From Bradyrhizobium monzae (GTDB taxonomy: Bacteria; Pseudomonadota; Alphaproteobacteria; Rhizobiales; Xanthobacteraceae): a stretch of 64,000 nt of DNA. Positions 1-8,370 of the stretch are shown piece by piece. The stretch's first letter is position 1, and the number at the start of each line of letters is the position of its first letter. A program made the translations under genes and the position numbers. The stretch covers positions 496,001-560,000 of the forward strand of contig NZ_JAIRDQ010000001.1 of assembly GCF_021458635.1 (NCBI RefSeq), given 5' to 3'. The notes under the pieces are model-generated. The model ran no database searches, had not been told where the DNA came from, and saw only the letters and a list, made by a program, of their open reading frames with translations.

Positions 1-164
1 ACGGCGGCGTCGGCCCCGACAATGCGGGCGCGCTCGCGGCTGCCGGCGCCAATGCTTTCGTCGCCGGCACCTCCGTGTTCAAAGGCGGCACGCAGGAAGC
101 CTACAAGACCAACATCGTAGCGATCCGCAACGCGGCGCTCGGGGCCCGCGGCGAAGCGATCTGA
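1..164 (+). CDS. rpe: Ribulose-phosphate 3-epimerase, C-terminal 53 residues (gene truncated by window edge)
   Basis: The reading frame begins upstream of the window and ends at TGA 162-164. The visible tail has the family's last phosphate-binding region, GGVGPDNAGALAAAGANAFV followed by AGTSVF, which closes the TIM barrel of ribulose-phosphate 3-epimerase. The enzyme interconverts ribulose 5-phosphate and xylulose 5-phosphate in the pentose phosphate and Calvin cycles. Only the C-terminus can be read, so completeness of the gene cannot be judged. Confidence 0.85.
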   Translation, partial: GGVGPDNAGALAAAGANAFVAGTSVFKGGTQEAYKTNIVAIRNAALGARGEAI

Positions 165-315
165 AGCACCGCTACGCGCCCGCAAACCTGCGGTCCTTGC
201 GGGTGTTGCGACGCGCAATGCCTAAAATTGCAACCGCGACCCGTACTCCTCCGGGCTTCCCTGATTCGTGCAAATCACCGCTAGTGATTCCTGCCTGATT
301 GGACAGGAGCACATC

Positions 316-456
316 ATGACGACGACCCTGGTTTGGACTGGCGTGGCGTTGTGGATCGGTTTTTGTGTGTTCGTTGTGTTCGGCCCGTCGGCCGGACCGG
401 TAAGAGCGCCGGCGCGTTCGCCCCGCATCATCGGTCGCGACCGTTATCGGGCCTGA
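316..456 (+). CDS. Small hypothetical protein with one membrane helix (46 aa)
   Basis: An ATG at 316 is preceded by AGGAG at 305-309, a good ribosome-binding site; the frame is open further upstream to 268 but that start has no such site. The protein has one hydrophobic stretch at about residues 5-23, then a basic tail rich in Arg and Pro. No family is recognised. It could be a small inner-membrane protein; reality rests on the ribosome-binding site and the clear hydrophobic segment. Confidence 0.4.
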   Translation: MTTTLVWTGVALWIGFCVFVVFGPSAGPVRAPARSPRIIGRDRYRA

Positions 457-545
457 TGCCATGCAGTTCGCCCTCGTGAAGCGTCAGCCGAAACGCAGGT
501 GCCGCATCCCGCGCCGGCATTGAGATCTGTTCTGGACCAAGACTG

Positions 546-737
546 ATGAAACCGCACTGCCCGAACTGCCTGAAGGAAATGACCAAGGCGTCAGCGTCGC
601 GCGACCTCTTCAACTGCGAACCCTGCCGCGAGATCATTCAGTACTTCGGCGGCAGTCCGGATCACGGCGAGCCGGGGCCACAATTCTCCTGGCCGATCCG
701 CCGCAAGCGTTCGGTTCACACCGCCCACGCGGCCTGA
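546..737 (+). CDS. Small hypothetical protein with zinc-ribbon-like cysteines (63 aa)
   Basis: The protein begins MKPHCPNCLKEM and has a second pair in CEPC, so two CxxC knuckles lie about 16 residues apart. That is the layout of a small zinc ribbon. The rest is polar and basic. No function can be assigned. It ends a few bases before the converging kinase gene. The paired cysteines make it more credible than a chance ORF, although its ribosome-binding site is weak. Confidence 0.5.
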   Translation: MKPHCPNCLKEMTKASASRDLFNCEPCREIIQYFGGSPDHGEPGPQFSWPIRRKRSVHTAHAA

Positions 738-742
738 TCTTC

Positions 743-2191
743 CTAGCCCCACACCACGCCGGCGTCTGGTTTCGCCGCAGCCATCCGTGGCGGCCGCACC
801 ACGGTGACGGTGCAGGTCGCCTCTGCGGCCACCTTGGCCGAGACGCTGCCGAGCCAGGTACGCTTGAACGAATTTTGTCGCGCCCCGATGATGAGATGGT
901 CGACCGAGTTCATCTCGGCAAATTCCAGCAGCGCCGTGGCGGGATCGACGGCCTCCAGCACGTGAACCGACAGCCGGCTCTCGTCCAGCTTCAAGGGCGT
1001 CGCCCAATGCCGAAGCGCCACCAGCCGGTCGATGTGCTTGTTGGAGCCCTGCTCGTCCAGCGTCTTGTCGATGGCAATGCGATTGAGCTTCAGCACGTTG
1101 ACACAGGTGAGCCGTGCTGACGGCAACGTAGCCAAGATGCGTTCCGTGGTGACCCGCAGCGCCTCGTTCAGCTCCGGCGCCCCCTCTGTCGTGTCGAGCG
1201 CGACCGCGACGATCGGGCTCATCGCCATTTGCGTCGCGAGATCCGATCTCGCACCCGGCTGTTTGACGTCCGGGTTGAAACGGCGTCGCCAGGCGACACT
1301 GAGGGGATCGCGCTTCATCCGCTCGGCGCGCGCGGTGAGCTTGACCTGGTCCGGATGGGTCAGATCGAAGGCAAGCTGGGCCGCCGTCGGATAGCGCCAG
1401 TCCGGTTCGATCTCGAGGCAACGCAGCACCACCTCCTGGAGCCAGGGCGGATAGTCGCTGCGCAAGCTTCGCGGTGGATACGGATCGCGCCAGAGCCGGC
1501 GCCGTATCGCGCGCAACGTCTCTCCCTCGCCGAAGGGACGTTCGCCGGTGGTGAAGAAATACAGCAGCACGCCGAGAGAGAACAGATCGCTCCGCGGATC
1601 GTCGCGCACGCCGCGAAGCCGCTCCGGCGCCATATACGGCGCCGTGCCGTAAGGCAGGCGGAACTCCGCCTGCAACAAATCGGGCAGATGGTTATGATGC
1701 GACAGGCCAAAGTCGATCAGCACGGCCTCATCCAGCATCTTCCCGCCACTCCCGCGGAACATGATGCTGCTCGGCTTGATGTCGTGATGGATCACGTTCT
1801 GCCGGTGCAAATCGGCGAGCGCGGTCGCGATTTTTGCGACGAGCAGCCGAACCTCGTCGTAAGGCAGCGGCAAATCGGGCAGCCGCTTGTAGAGTGTGGT
1901 CCCCGAAATGCGCTCGATCACGGCGTAAGCCTGATGCGCGAAATCGCCTGTGCCGTAGCAATGCGGCACATGGGGTCCTGTCAGCCGGGGCAGGATCATC
2001 ATCTCCATCTCGAAGGAGACGATCGCCGCCGGGTCCTCACCCTCGGACGCCCTCGGGATCTTCATCAGCAGCGGCGCATCGATATCGGCATGGGTGACGG
2101 TCCAGAGCGTCGCCATGCCGCCGGCATGCACGCACTCGCCGATGGTGTAGCCATCGATGACGGCGCGGGGTTTGACCAGGGGTTTCGGCAT
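743..2191 (-). CDS. Ser/Thr protein kinase fused to a universal stress protein domain (482 aa)
   Basis: Residues about 14-280 form a Hanks-type kinase: a glycine loop (HAGGMATLW), ATP-binding Lys44 in LLMKIP, catalytic HHDIKP with Asp137, a DFG loop with Asp160, and an APE motif at 188-190. All catalytic residues are present. Residues about 325-468 are a UspA-like domain ending in an ATP-binding-type motif (IIGARQNSFKRTWLGS). No membrane helix is seen, so it is probably cytoplasmic. It is the last gene of the five-gene minus-strand run and starts 6 bases after the phosphoesterase gene, which suggests co-expression of a kinase with a possible phosphatase. Its substrate is unknown. Confidence 0.88.
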   Translation of the reverse strand: MPKPLVKPRAVIDGYTIGECVHAGGMATLWTVTHADIDAPLLMKIPRASEGEDPAAIVSFEMEMMILPRLTGPHVPHCYGTGDFAHQAYAVIERISGTTLYKRLPDLPLPYDEVRLLVAKIATALADLHRQNVIHHDIKPSSIMFRGSGGKMLDEAVLIDFGLSHHNHLPDLLQAEFRLPYGTAPYMAPERLRGVRDDPRSDLFSLGVLLYFFTTGERPFGEGETLRAIRRRLWRDPYPPRSLRSDYPPWLQEVVLRCLEIEPDWRYPTAAQLAFDLTHPDQVKLTARAERMKRDPLSVAWRRRFNPDVKQPGARSDLATQMAMSPIVAVALDTTEGAPELNEALRVTTERILATLPSARLTCVNVLKLNRIAIDKTLDEQGSNKHIDRLVALRHWATPLKLDESRLSVHVLEAVDPATALLEFAEMNSVDHLIIGARQNSFKRTWLGSVSAKVAAEATCTVTVVRPPRMAAAKPDAGVVWG

Positions 2192-2197
2192 CGGCCT

Positions 2198-2938
2198 TTA
2201 ACGCCCCTCCGACAACCGGTCGGCGAGCCAGTGCGGCAGGCCGTTCTCGCGAATTCGGTTCGCCGCGCTCGCGACATCATAGGGCGCGCGGCAATACGTG
2301 ATCTGGCACGAGATCGTATCGAACAGCGCGAAAGCCGCCGATGGATCACCGTCGCGCGGCTGGCCGACCGCACCGAGCACGGCCAGCCATTGCCGCCCGC
2401 GCAGGAGCGGCATGGACACATCGGTCCTGGGCACGAGGCCCGTCATCTTCGCCGTCACCGACATCGAATAGAGCGCGGGACGGTGAATGTGGCCGCAGAA
2501 GGTCACGTGGGCGGGGGTCGATATCAGACTCTTGGCGGCGTCCGCCGTCGAGCGAATGTAATGCCAGCGCCGCGGTTGAGAGGCTTCCGCGTGCACGAAC
2601 AGACGGTCGCCGTCCTCGACGAGTATCGGCAGCTCGGCGAGAAACCGGCGCTGCGCGACGTCGAGCCGCCCACGCGTCCACTCGATCGCAATCTGGGCCT
2701 CATTGTTCATGGTTTCGGACGAGGAGTTCACCGCCTGGTCGTGATTGCCGCGGACGGCGACGGCGCCCCGGGCCACCAGCTCCATCGCGGTATCCACGAC
2801 CCATTCCGGATCGGCACCATAGCCGACGAAATCACCGAGCATGACGAACCGCTCCGCGCCCTTGGCGCGGGCCGCCTTCAGGCACGCCTCGAACGCCTGC
2901 CGGTTGCCGTGGATATCCGAGAAGACAGCGAGAAGCAC
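2198..2938 (-). CDS. Calcineurin-like metallophosphoesterase (246 aa)
   Basis: The N-terminus MLLAVFSDIHGN supplies the D-x-H metal motif, followed by GDFVGYG, GNHD and, near the middle, GHIH. This is the complete five-motif set of two-metal phosphoesterases of the YfcE/YmdB/diadenosine-polyphosphatase type. Such enzymes cleave phosphomonoesters, phosphodiesters or dinucleoside polyphosphates; the substrate cannot be read here. It lies 6 bases upstream of the kinase-Usp gene and 117 bases after the two-helix membrane protein gene, so it could reverse the kinase's action or act on a nucleotide signal. That pairing is inference. Confidence 0.88.
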   Translation of the reverse strand: MLLAVFSDIHGNRQAFEACLKAARAKGAERFVMLGDFVGYGADPEWVVDTAMELVARGAVAVRGNHDQAVNSSSETMNNEAQIAIEWTRGRLDVAQRRFLAELPILVEDGDRLFVHAEASQPRRWHYIRSTADAAKSLISTPAHVTFCGHIHRPALYSMSVTAKMTGLVPRTDVSMPLLRGRQWLAVLGAVGQPRDGDPSAAFALFDTISCQITYCRAPYDVASAANRIRENGLPHWLADRLSEGR

Positions 2939-3055
2939 GCACCCTCCACCCTCAAATTCTCAATTGACGCCGATAAAGCCAATTTGAGGGAGGCGGACAA
3001 GATGCGCCAGCGCGGGGCGGTTGACCAGCGCCACGCCAGCACAATGGTGAAGAGG

Positions 3056-3661
3056 CTATTGCTCGTCCTTGGGCGGCATCCGGGGCGGCGGCAGCGGCGT
3101 GAAGACCGCTCCTTGCGCGCCGGCCGGCGGGGCGTTGAACTCCCCGGTCGAGGAATCGCCACCGCTGGTTTCCAGGATGACCTTGGGCGTCACATATTCC
3201 CGGACCATGTCGATCAGGCTGCCCTCGCCGCCGCCGAAATCCGCCGCACGCCCGCCTTGCGCATGCCCCGCCGCGATCTCGTTCTCGGCTGCGTGGGTCT
3301 TGTCGGCCAGGGTGTCGTTGTAGGGGACGCGGAAGGCGCGTGGGATGCCGCTGGGCCGATGATCCTCGTCGAGTTCTTCGACCCACAGATAGATCGAGCC
3401 GGGATCGCCCTCCAGCGAATGCGGCTCGACGATGCGCGCCGCGAGCAGCTTGAACGCGGTCGGCATCCTGTCGGTGCTGGCCCAGCCCAGCAGCCCGCGC
3501 ATTTCCGTGAAGCTAACGATATAGAAGGCGCTGGTCACGACCACCGCGATCGCCTTCAGCGACCAGTGCAGCCGCGCATAGACCAGCACGACCAGCAGCA
3601 GCCCGCCGATCACGGCATAGGCGACTGACAAAGTGAGGATGACCGTCTGCAGATTAATCAC
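3056..3661 (-). CDS. Hypothetical inner-membrane protein with two N-terminal helices (201 aa)
   Basis: Two hydrophobic segments lie at about residues 5-28 and 35-53. They are followed by a soluble region containing YLWVEELDEDHRPSGIPRAF and a Pro-rich C-terminus (PLPPPRMPPKDEQ). Its start overlaps the end of the upstream gene by 8 bases, which argues for translational coupling with the DUF2135-like partner and the ExbB-like channel. I recognise no family. The context suggests an accessory subunit of that membrane complex. Confidence 0.75.
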   Translation of the reverse strand: MINLQTVILTLSVAYAVIGGLLLVVLVYARLHWSLKAIAVVVTSAFYIVSFTEMRGLLGWASTDRMPTAFKLLAARIVEPHSLEGDPGSIYLWVEELDEDHRPSGIPRAFRVPYNDTLADKTHAAENEIAAGHAQGGRAADFGGGEGSLIDMVREYVTPKVILETSGGDSSTGEFNAPPAGAQGAVFTPLPPPRMPPKDEQ

Positions 3662-4340
3662 GGCGCACCCTCGTCGCGTTCTTGCTCACACCGGTCCTCG
3701 GGTCGAGATCGGCGCCGTTGCGCCAGGTGCTTCGGAAGGTCTCCAGCAGCGATTTCGGCCGCTGGTCCACATTGATCACCTTGCCTTCGGCGTCGAGCCG
3801 GAACCGCACCGCAGTCTTCTCGTCACCGGTGTGGTCGAGCGTGAATTTGTTGTCGAAGACCACCTGCGCGGTCGGATTGAGTTTCTGCACCTTCACATTG
3901 GCCGTCACCGGCTCGCCGGTCGTGGCGACGAAATGCGAGACGTTGACGGTGTATTCGCCGGCGACGATGCCGCGCACCGTCACGATCTCCTCGCGGATGG
4001 GCGAAGCGATCTTCTTGCCGTTGACCATGATGAAGTCGTTGGCCCCGCCGCGATCGTCGCGATCGAGCGTAAGGAATCCGGCCTCGCGGTGGCGGTACCA
4101 AGCGATGTTGCCGGCGGGATCCTGCACGAACAGGTCGAGATCGTCAGGATGATTGTCCGGCCAGTCCAGCGTGATCATAAACTCGGCCTTGGAGTCGATC
4201 TTGCCCTCCTTGGCATCGGGAGAAACCGCGAGCAGCGCGAGGAAGAACAGGAAGGCGACCACCTGGAGCGCCTTGAACAGCATCACGCCCAGCGGATCGA
4301 ACGGCTCCTCGCGCGGATAGAGACCGAAATCATCCATCAT
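3654..4340 (-). CDS. Single-helix membrane protein with a DUF2135/YfaP-like periplasmic domain (228 aa)
   Basis: A short N-terminus (MMDDFGLYPREEPFD) leads to one helix at about 16-39. A soluble domain then begins AEFMITLDW and carries DDLDLFVQDPAGNIAWY and GEYTVNVSHF. These resemble the DLDLHVxDPxGE and GxYxVxVxYF pattern of DUF2135/YfaP beta-sandwich domains. The topology matches ExbD/TolR/MotB: short cytosolic tail, one helix, periplasmic domain. Asp15 sits at the N-terminal edge of the helix, where ExbD has its functional Asp. It overlaps the ExbB-like gene by 4 bases (ATGA), so a stator-partner role is a reasonable inference. The domain call is from motif reading only. Confidence 0.75.
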   Translation of the reverse strand: MMDDFGLYPREEPFDPLGVMLFKALQVVAFLFFLALLAVSPDAKEGKIDSKAEFMITLDWPDNHPDDLDLFVQDPAGNIAWYRHREAGFLTLDRDDRGGANDFIMVNGKKIASPIREEIVTVRGIVAGEYTVNVSHFVATTGEPVTANVKVQKLNPTAQVVFDNKFTLDHTGDEKTAVRFRLDAEGKVINVDQRPKSLLETFRSTWRNGADLDPRTGVSKNATRVRRD

Positions 4341-5107
4341 GACGTCGTTCCAGCGCCCTTGCGCTCGAGAACCGGCGTCACGTAGGTCTCGGTAAGCACG
4401 ACGGCATCCGAGAATACCCGCTGGGTCGCTGAATCCAGCATGTAGTACTGGATGCGGACCAGGATGGAACCGACGAGGCCCGCCAGTGTCGTGTACATCG
4501 CGACCGCCATGCCGTCGCTCATCAGTCCCATCGAGGAGCGCATCGCGACCTTGTCGGCGGCATCCAGTCCGGCAATCGGCGCCAGCATGATGATGAAGCC
4601 GATGATGGTGCCGAGCAGGCCGAGCTTCATCAGCGTATCGGAGACGAAGGCACCGAACCCGTTGGAGCCGCGCAGGCGGTCGGCCAGCGTCCGCAGCAGC
4701 AGCGTCTGGTCGACCGGGCGATAGTCCTGCGCGGCCGCTTTCGTCACGAGGCTGTCGATGTGATCCCGCACCAACCCACGCGGCAGCGCGGTCGCGCTCG
4801 CATCGAGCACCTTGCTGCCGTCGGGCGCCGCCAGCACCGCGCGGCAGCGCCGTGCAGCCGCCCCCTCACGCGCGATCGCCCGTGTACGCAGGAAGCAATG
4901 ACCGCAGGTCAGGATGTAGAGCACCGCGATCACGCTCGAAATATAGGTCCGGTCGGAGGTCAGCATCAGATGGATCAGGCCGAATCGCCACAGCAGCACG
5001 ACGGCAAAGATCGATAGCCCCGTAAAAATCATCCAGAACAGCAGCGCGCTGCGCTCGGATGGGTCGGTCGCGGTGGTCGCGATCGGTCCAATCGTCATCG
5101 AACTCAT
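4337..5107 (-). CDS. MotA/TolQ/ExbB-type proton-channel family protein (256 aa)
   Basis: Four membrane segments lie at about 22-47, 54-72, 158-180 and 198-220, with a cytoplasmic loop of roughly 85 residues between the second and third. The third and fourth carry the family signature (KLGLLGTIIGFIIML and AMYTTLAGLVGSI). Such proteins form a pentameric ring that uses the proton gradient to move a single-helix partner. The start has AGGAG nine bases upstream. It heads the minus-strand run ending in a kinase, and no TonB, TolA or OmpA-like gene is adjacent, so it is unlikely to be a standard Ton, Tol or flagellar motor. Confidence 0.9.
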   Translation of the reverse strand: MSSMTIGPIATTATDPSERSALLFWMIFTGLSIFAVVLLWRFGLIHLMLTSDRTYISSVIAVLYILTCGHCFLRTRAIAREGAAARRCRAVLAAPDGSKVLDASATALPRGLVRDHIDSLVTKAAAQDYRPVDQTLLLRTLADRLRGSNGFGAFVSDTLMKLGLLGTIIGFIIMLAPIAGLDAADKVAMRSSMGLMSDGMAVAMYTTLAGLVGSILVRIQYYMLDSATQRVFSDAVVLTETYVTPVLERKGAGTTS

Positions 5108-5288
5108 GCTGCACTGCTCCTGACCTGCAATTCCACCCTGATTAGATCAAAGCCGCCGCTCCCGGTCCAAAGACCCATGCCCAATCCGGCTTGGGAAATT
5201 TGCCCGAGCTGCGTTCCTGCCATTCCGTGCAATTGGCAAGGTGCGGCGACGTTGTTAGGCTGAGCTTACCAAACTTTGGGGTGATCGC

Positions 5289-6656
5289 ATGCGCCTCGTG
5301 CTTCAGCTTGTCGCCCGTCTGCTTCTCATCGTTGCGCTGTGTCTGGGCGCGGCGACCGTGTGGGCTACGTTCGATGCCTATCGCAGCGTCGACCGGGCGA
5401 CTGCGGCGTCCGCACAGCGGGTCGCGCAGGCGCTTCAGGGCCTATACTGGCACGAACTGTTGCTGCGCAGCAGCAGAACGCGTGAGCATCTCGTGCCGGT
5501 TCCGGAGTGGCGGACGCTGGAGACGATGAAGCTGATCTCGCCCGGTGTCTGTGTCGAGTTCCAGCCGGCGACCGCATTCGAAAAGCCGCTCTGCGGGCAG
5601 AGCCAGGGGATCGGCAGGACGCCGCCACGCTGGTTCGCCGCCGTCGTACCGACCTTCCTCGGCAGCCACGCCGAGGTGGTGCGGCCCGTCAGCCCCCGCG
5701 CCGCGGCCGCCGGAACGGTGGTCGCGACGCCGGATGAAGCGGCCGCAATCTCGCTCGCCTGGGAGTACATTCTCAACGTGATCGACGTCGCGCTGTTGAT
5801 GGCGGCGGCGATCGCCCTGCTCGCTTCGCTCGCGATCGCGCACACGCTGGCGCCGGCGCAGGCCATTGTGCTTGCCCTGCAACGCGTGGCGCGCGGCCAG
5901 TACCGTACCAAACTGCCGCGCTTCCGCTCCATGGAGCTTGGGATGATCGGCGGCGCCGTCGAGAAACTCGGCAGCCGGCTGGAAGAATCCGTCGAACAAC
6001 GCGCGGCGCTGACACGGCGCCTGATCGAGATCCGCGACGACGAGCGCCGCGCGCTCGCCCGCGAGTTGCACGACGAGTTCGGACAAAATCTGTCCGCGAT
6101 CCTGGCTTTCGCCAACACGATCGAGACGGCGAGTACGAAAGGCGGGGATCATGGCATCGCGCAGGACGCGCGCATGATCTCGCAGGCCACGCACCATCTG
6201 ATGGCCTCGCTGCGCGATGCGCTGGAGCGGCTGCGCCATCCCCTGCCCGAGGAGCTTGGGCTGGAAGCCAGCCTCGTCAACCTCGTCGACAGCTGGCGCT
6301 CGCAGAGCGCGACGCAGCCGACGATCCAGCTCGACCTCAAGGGCGATCTCACCGACATCAGCGGCCCGGCCGCCACGACCGCCTATCGCGTCGCCCAGGA
6401 ATGCCTGACCAATGCACTGCGCCACGGTGCGGCGCGCGAGATCTCGTTGCACGTCGAGCGGTGCGCGGGCGAGGACGATGCGCTTCGGATCCGCGTCGAG
6501 GACGACGGTGGCGGCGATGCGGCACGCGTGGCGCGCTCAGCCGGCTTCGGCCTCACCGGCATCCGCGAGCGTGTCGCAGCCGCCGGCGGATCATTGTCGA
6601 TCCTGCCCGCCAGTCGCGGGCTCAGCGTCGCCGCGACGATCCCTCTTGCTGCATGA
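5289..6656 (+). CDS. NarL-type sensor histidine kinase (455 aa)
   Basis: A first membrane helix (about 5-25) and a second (about 160-186) enclose a periplasmic sensor of about 130 residues. A HAMP-like linker follows at about 185-235. The HisKA_3 dimerisation motif ERRALARELHDEFGQ has phospho-acceptor His261, and an HATPase domain carries the N box (AQECLTNALRHGAA) and the GFGLTGIRERV loop. It phosphorylates the response regulator encoded 7 bases downstream. The start has GGGGTGA upstream. The stimulus is unknown; the periplasmic domain holds two cysteines (about 88 and 102) that could pair. Confidence 0.92.
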   Translation: MRLVLQLVARLLLIVALCLGAATVWATFDAYRSVDRATAASAQRVAQALQGLYWHELLLRSSRTREHLVPVPEWRTLETMKLISPGVCVEFQPATAFEKPLCGQSQGIGRTPPRWFAAVVPTFLGSHAEVVRPVSPRAAAAGTVVATPDEAAAISLAWEYILNVIDVALLMAAAIALLASLAIAHTLAPAQAIVLALQRVARGQYRTKLPRFRSMELGMIGGAVEKLGSRLEESVEQRAALTRRLIEIRDDERRALARELHDEFGQNLSAILAFANTIETASTKGGDHGIAQDARMISQATHHLMASLRDALERLRHPLPEELGLEASLVNLVDSWRSQSATQPTIQLDLKGDLTDISGPAATTAYRVAQECLTNALRHGAAREISLHVERCAGEDDALRIRVEDDGGGDAARVARSAGFGLTGIRERVAAAGGSLSILPASRGLSVAATIPLAA

Positions 6657-6663
6657 GGCCGCC

Positions 6664-7314
6664 ATGAGCGATGTCGCAGCAACAGGCATCTCGGTGCTGC
6701 TGGTCGACGACCATCCGATCGTCCGCCAGGGCTACCGGCGCGTGCTGGAGAGCCAGGGCGATCTCCACGTTGTGGCGGAAGCCGACAACGCCGCGGATGC
6801 CTACGGCGCCTTCAAGACGCATGACCCCGACGTCGTGGTGATGGACATCTCGATGCCCGGCGCCAGCGGCCTCGAGGCAATCCGCAACATCCGCGCACGC
6901 AATCCGCGGGCGCGGATCCTCGTCTTCACCATGCACAACGAGGCTGTGCTGGTGAAAGCCGCCTTCAGTGCCGGCGCCTCCGGCTTCGTCACCAAGAGCA
7001 GCGCCCCCTCCGCCGTCGTCAACGCCATCCGCAGCGTCGCCCGCGGCGAGCGCGCCATGAGCGACGACATCGCGCATGTGCTGGCCGAGGACAGCCTGTC
7101 GACAGGCTCAGCGCTGGATCAACTGGGCGAGCGCGAGATCGAGATCTTGCGCCAGTTCGCCGGCGGCGCCACCACCGAAGAGATCGCGACGCATCTCAAT
7201 CTCAGCGTCAAGACGGTCCAGAACTACCACTATCTGATCAAGACCAAGACCGGCGCGCGCACGGATGCCCAACTCGTGCGGCTGGCCGCGACTTGCGGGT
7301 TGACGAAGATCTAG
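6664..7314 (+). CDS. NarL/FixJ-family response regulator (216 aa)
   Basis: The receiver domain begins ISVLLVDDHPIVRQG, with acidic residues Asp15/Asp16, phospho-acceptor Asp61 in VVMDISMPG, and a Lys in the VTKSS loop. A LuxR-type helix-turn-helix at about 150-205 reads LGEREIEILRQFAGGATTEE and then NLSVKTVQNY. The ATG at 6664 is chosen because it starts the conserved receiver; the frame is open further upstream only by overlap with the kinase gene. It forms a two-gene operon with that kinase. Target genes are not visible here. Confidence 0.93.
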   Translation: MSDVAATGISVLLVDDHPIVRQGYRRVLESQGDLHVVAEADNAADAYGAFKTHDPDVVVMDISMPGASGLEAIRNIRARNPRARILVFTMHNEAVLVKAAFSAGASGFVTKSSAPSAVVNAIRSVARGERAMSDDIAHVLAEDSLSTGSALDQLGEREIEILRQFAGGATTEEIATHLNLSVKTVQNYHYLIKTKTGARTDAQLVRLAATCGLTKI

Positions 7315-7414
7315 CAGCGTGGCTGTCGAAAATCCGGGGACTGCAATTTGCAGAACGGATTGGAACGCGGGGCATCCAACTCCGGTTAATAGCGGCGTGG
7401 AGGAGTAAAACGCC

Positions 7415-7723
7415 ATGAGTAAGGCTCATCACAAAGCAGCCGACCATCCCCCGATCATCACGGTAGGTGAGCTCATCGACCAGCTTTGCCGCTTGCCTGA
7501 CACGGCCGTTGTCCACTTTCGCTGTCCTGTGCTCGATCAGGAGCTGACATTCTACCGCCTTCGAAGGCGGTCGAAGGACGTCGTCGAAATCGCGGTCGGC
7601 GCATATCCGGATAGCCCGCCGGTCGTGCCCTCGTCCGACGGCGATCCTCACCCGCGAAAACACGCCACATCCTCGCCTGCGATTCGCGATGGAGCCGTGC
7701 TTCAAGGCAAGAGGGTAAGCTAG
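7415..7723 (+). CDS. Hypothetical protein (102 aa)
   Basis: The start ATG has AGGAG at 7401-7405. The first 60 residues are compact and folded-looking (PPIITVGELIDQLCRLPDTA), and the last 40 are polar and Pro-rich. The segment VGELIDQLCRLPDTAVVHF resembles small proteins whose N-terminus reads TVGELIEALSALPPDAEV, often found near phage or regulatory genes, but no function follows from that. It lies alone between the response-regulator gene and a converging TetR gene. Confidence 0.55.
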   Translation: MSKAHHKAADHPPIITVGELIDQLCRLPDTAVVHFRCPVLDQELTFYRLRRRSKDVVEIAVGAYPDSPPVVPSSDGDPHPRKHATSSPAIRDGAVLQGKRVS

Positions 7724-7733
7724 AAGGGGTGCT

Positions 7734-8321
7734 TTAGGCCGCCTTCAACCCGCGCAACAACAGCGCGAGCGTCGCATCGACACGCGCGGGCAGCTCGGTG
7801 TCCTTCCACTCGTCGGCATGGGCCGGATGATGGAAGCGGCAGGTGGCATCGAACAGCGCACGTGCCGTGGTCTTGACGTCGTCCACGGCGAATACGCCCT
7901 GCTTCACGCCGTCGGCCAGGATCGCCGCGATCTGGTCGATCATGGTGTCCTTGTGACACTTGACCGCCGCGCAAGCCTCGCGGGCCAGCGTCAGATAGGT
8001 CTCGAACATTTCGGGGTCGTCGAGCACGCGCGAACGCTTCGCCGCGAACAGCGTGCGCAACCAGCGATCGAGCCTGTCAGGCGCCGGGCCCTGCTCCCTA
8101 GCGATCGCCAGCAACGGCGCATCGATGCGGTCGAGCCAGCGTTTGGCGACGGCCTCGCGCAGCGAAGCCTTGCTCGGGAAATGGCGATAGACGCTGCCGT
8201 GGCTGACATCGAGCGCACGGGCAACGTCGACCACCGTGGCCTTGGCAAGTCCGTAGCGCCGCAAAACGTCCTCGGTCACTTCGAGGATCCGCTCCGGCGT
8301 CAAGACAACGGCTTCGTTCAT
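7734..8321 (-). CDS. TetR/AcrR-family transcriptional regulator (195 aa)
   Basis: The N-terminal helix-turn-helix at about 25-50 reads VVDVARALDVSHGSVYRHF and then PSKASLREAV, typical of TetR. The C-terminal ligand-binding part includes a candidate metal or ligand patch (CRFHHPAHADEW near residue 165). It most likely represses itself and a neighbour. A 33-codon ORF lies 90 bases upstream in the same direction, with a partial dyad (ACCGGTCGGT, 8386-8395) between them. The ligand is unknown. Confidence 0.9.
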   Translation of the reverse strand: MNEAVVLTPERILEVTEDVLRRYGLAKATVVDVARALDVSHGSVYRHFPSKASLREAVAKRWLDRIDAPLLAIAREQGPAPDRLDRWLRTLFAAKRSRVLDDPEMFETYLTLAREACAAVKCHKDTMIDQIAAILADGVKQGVFAVDDVKTTARALFDATCRFHHPAHADEWKDTELPARVDATLALLLRGLKAA

Positions 8322-8370
8322 GCCAGCACCATGTTCCCGTTCAGGGCCCAGTTACCCGGCGATGGATGCT

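Noticed and set aside
1229..3628. 799-codon plus-strand ORF opposite the kinase and phosphoesterase genes
   Set aside because: It is antisense to two genes with full catalytic motifs, and its product is Arg/His/Gly-rich without any family pattern. It is a GC-rich shadow.
743..5107. Interpretation of the ExbB/kinase run as a Zorya-type phage defence system
   Set aside because: Zorya has an OmpA-type ZorB and cytosolic nuclease or helicase genes. Neither is present, so only the MotA-like part is shared.
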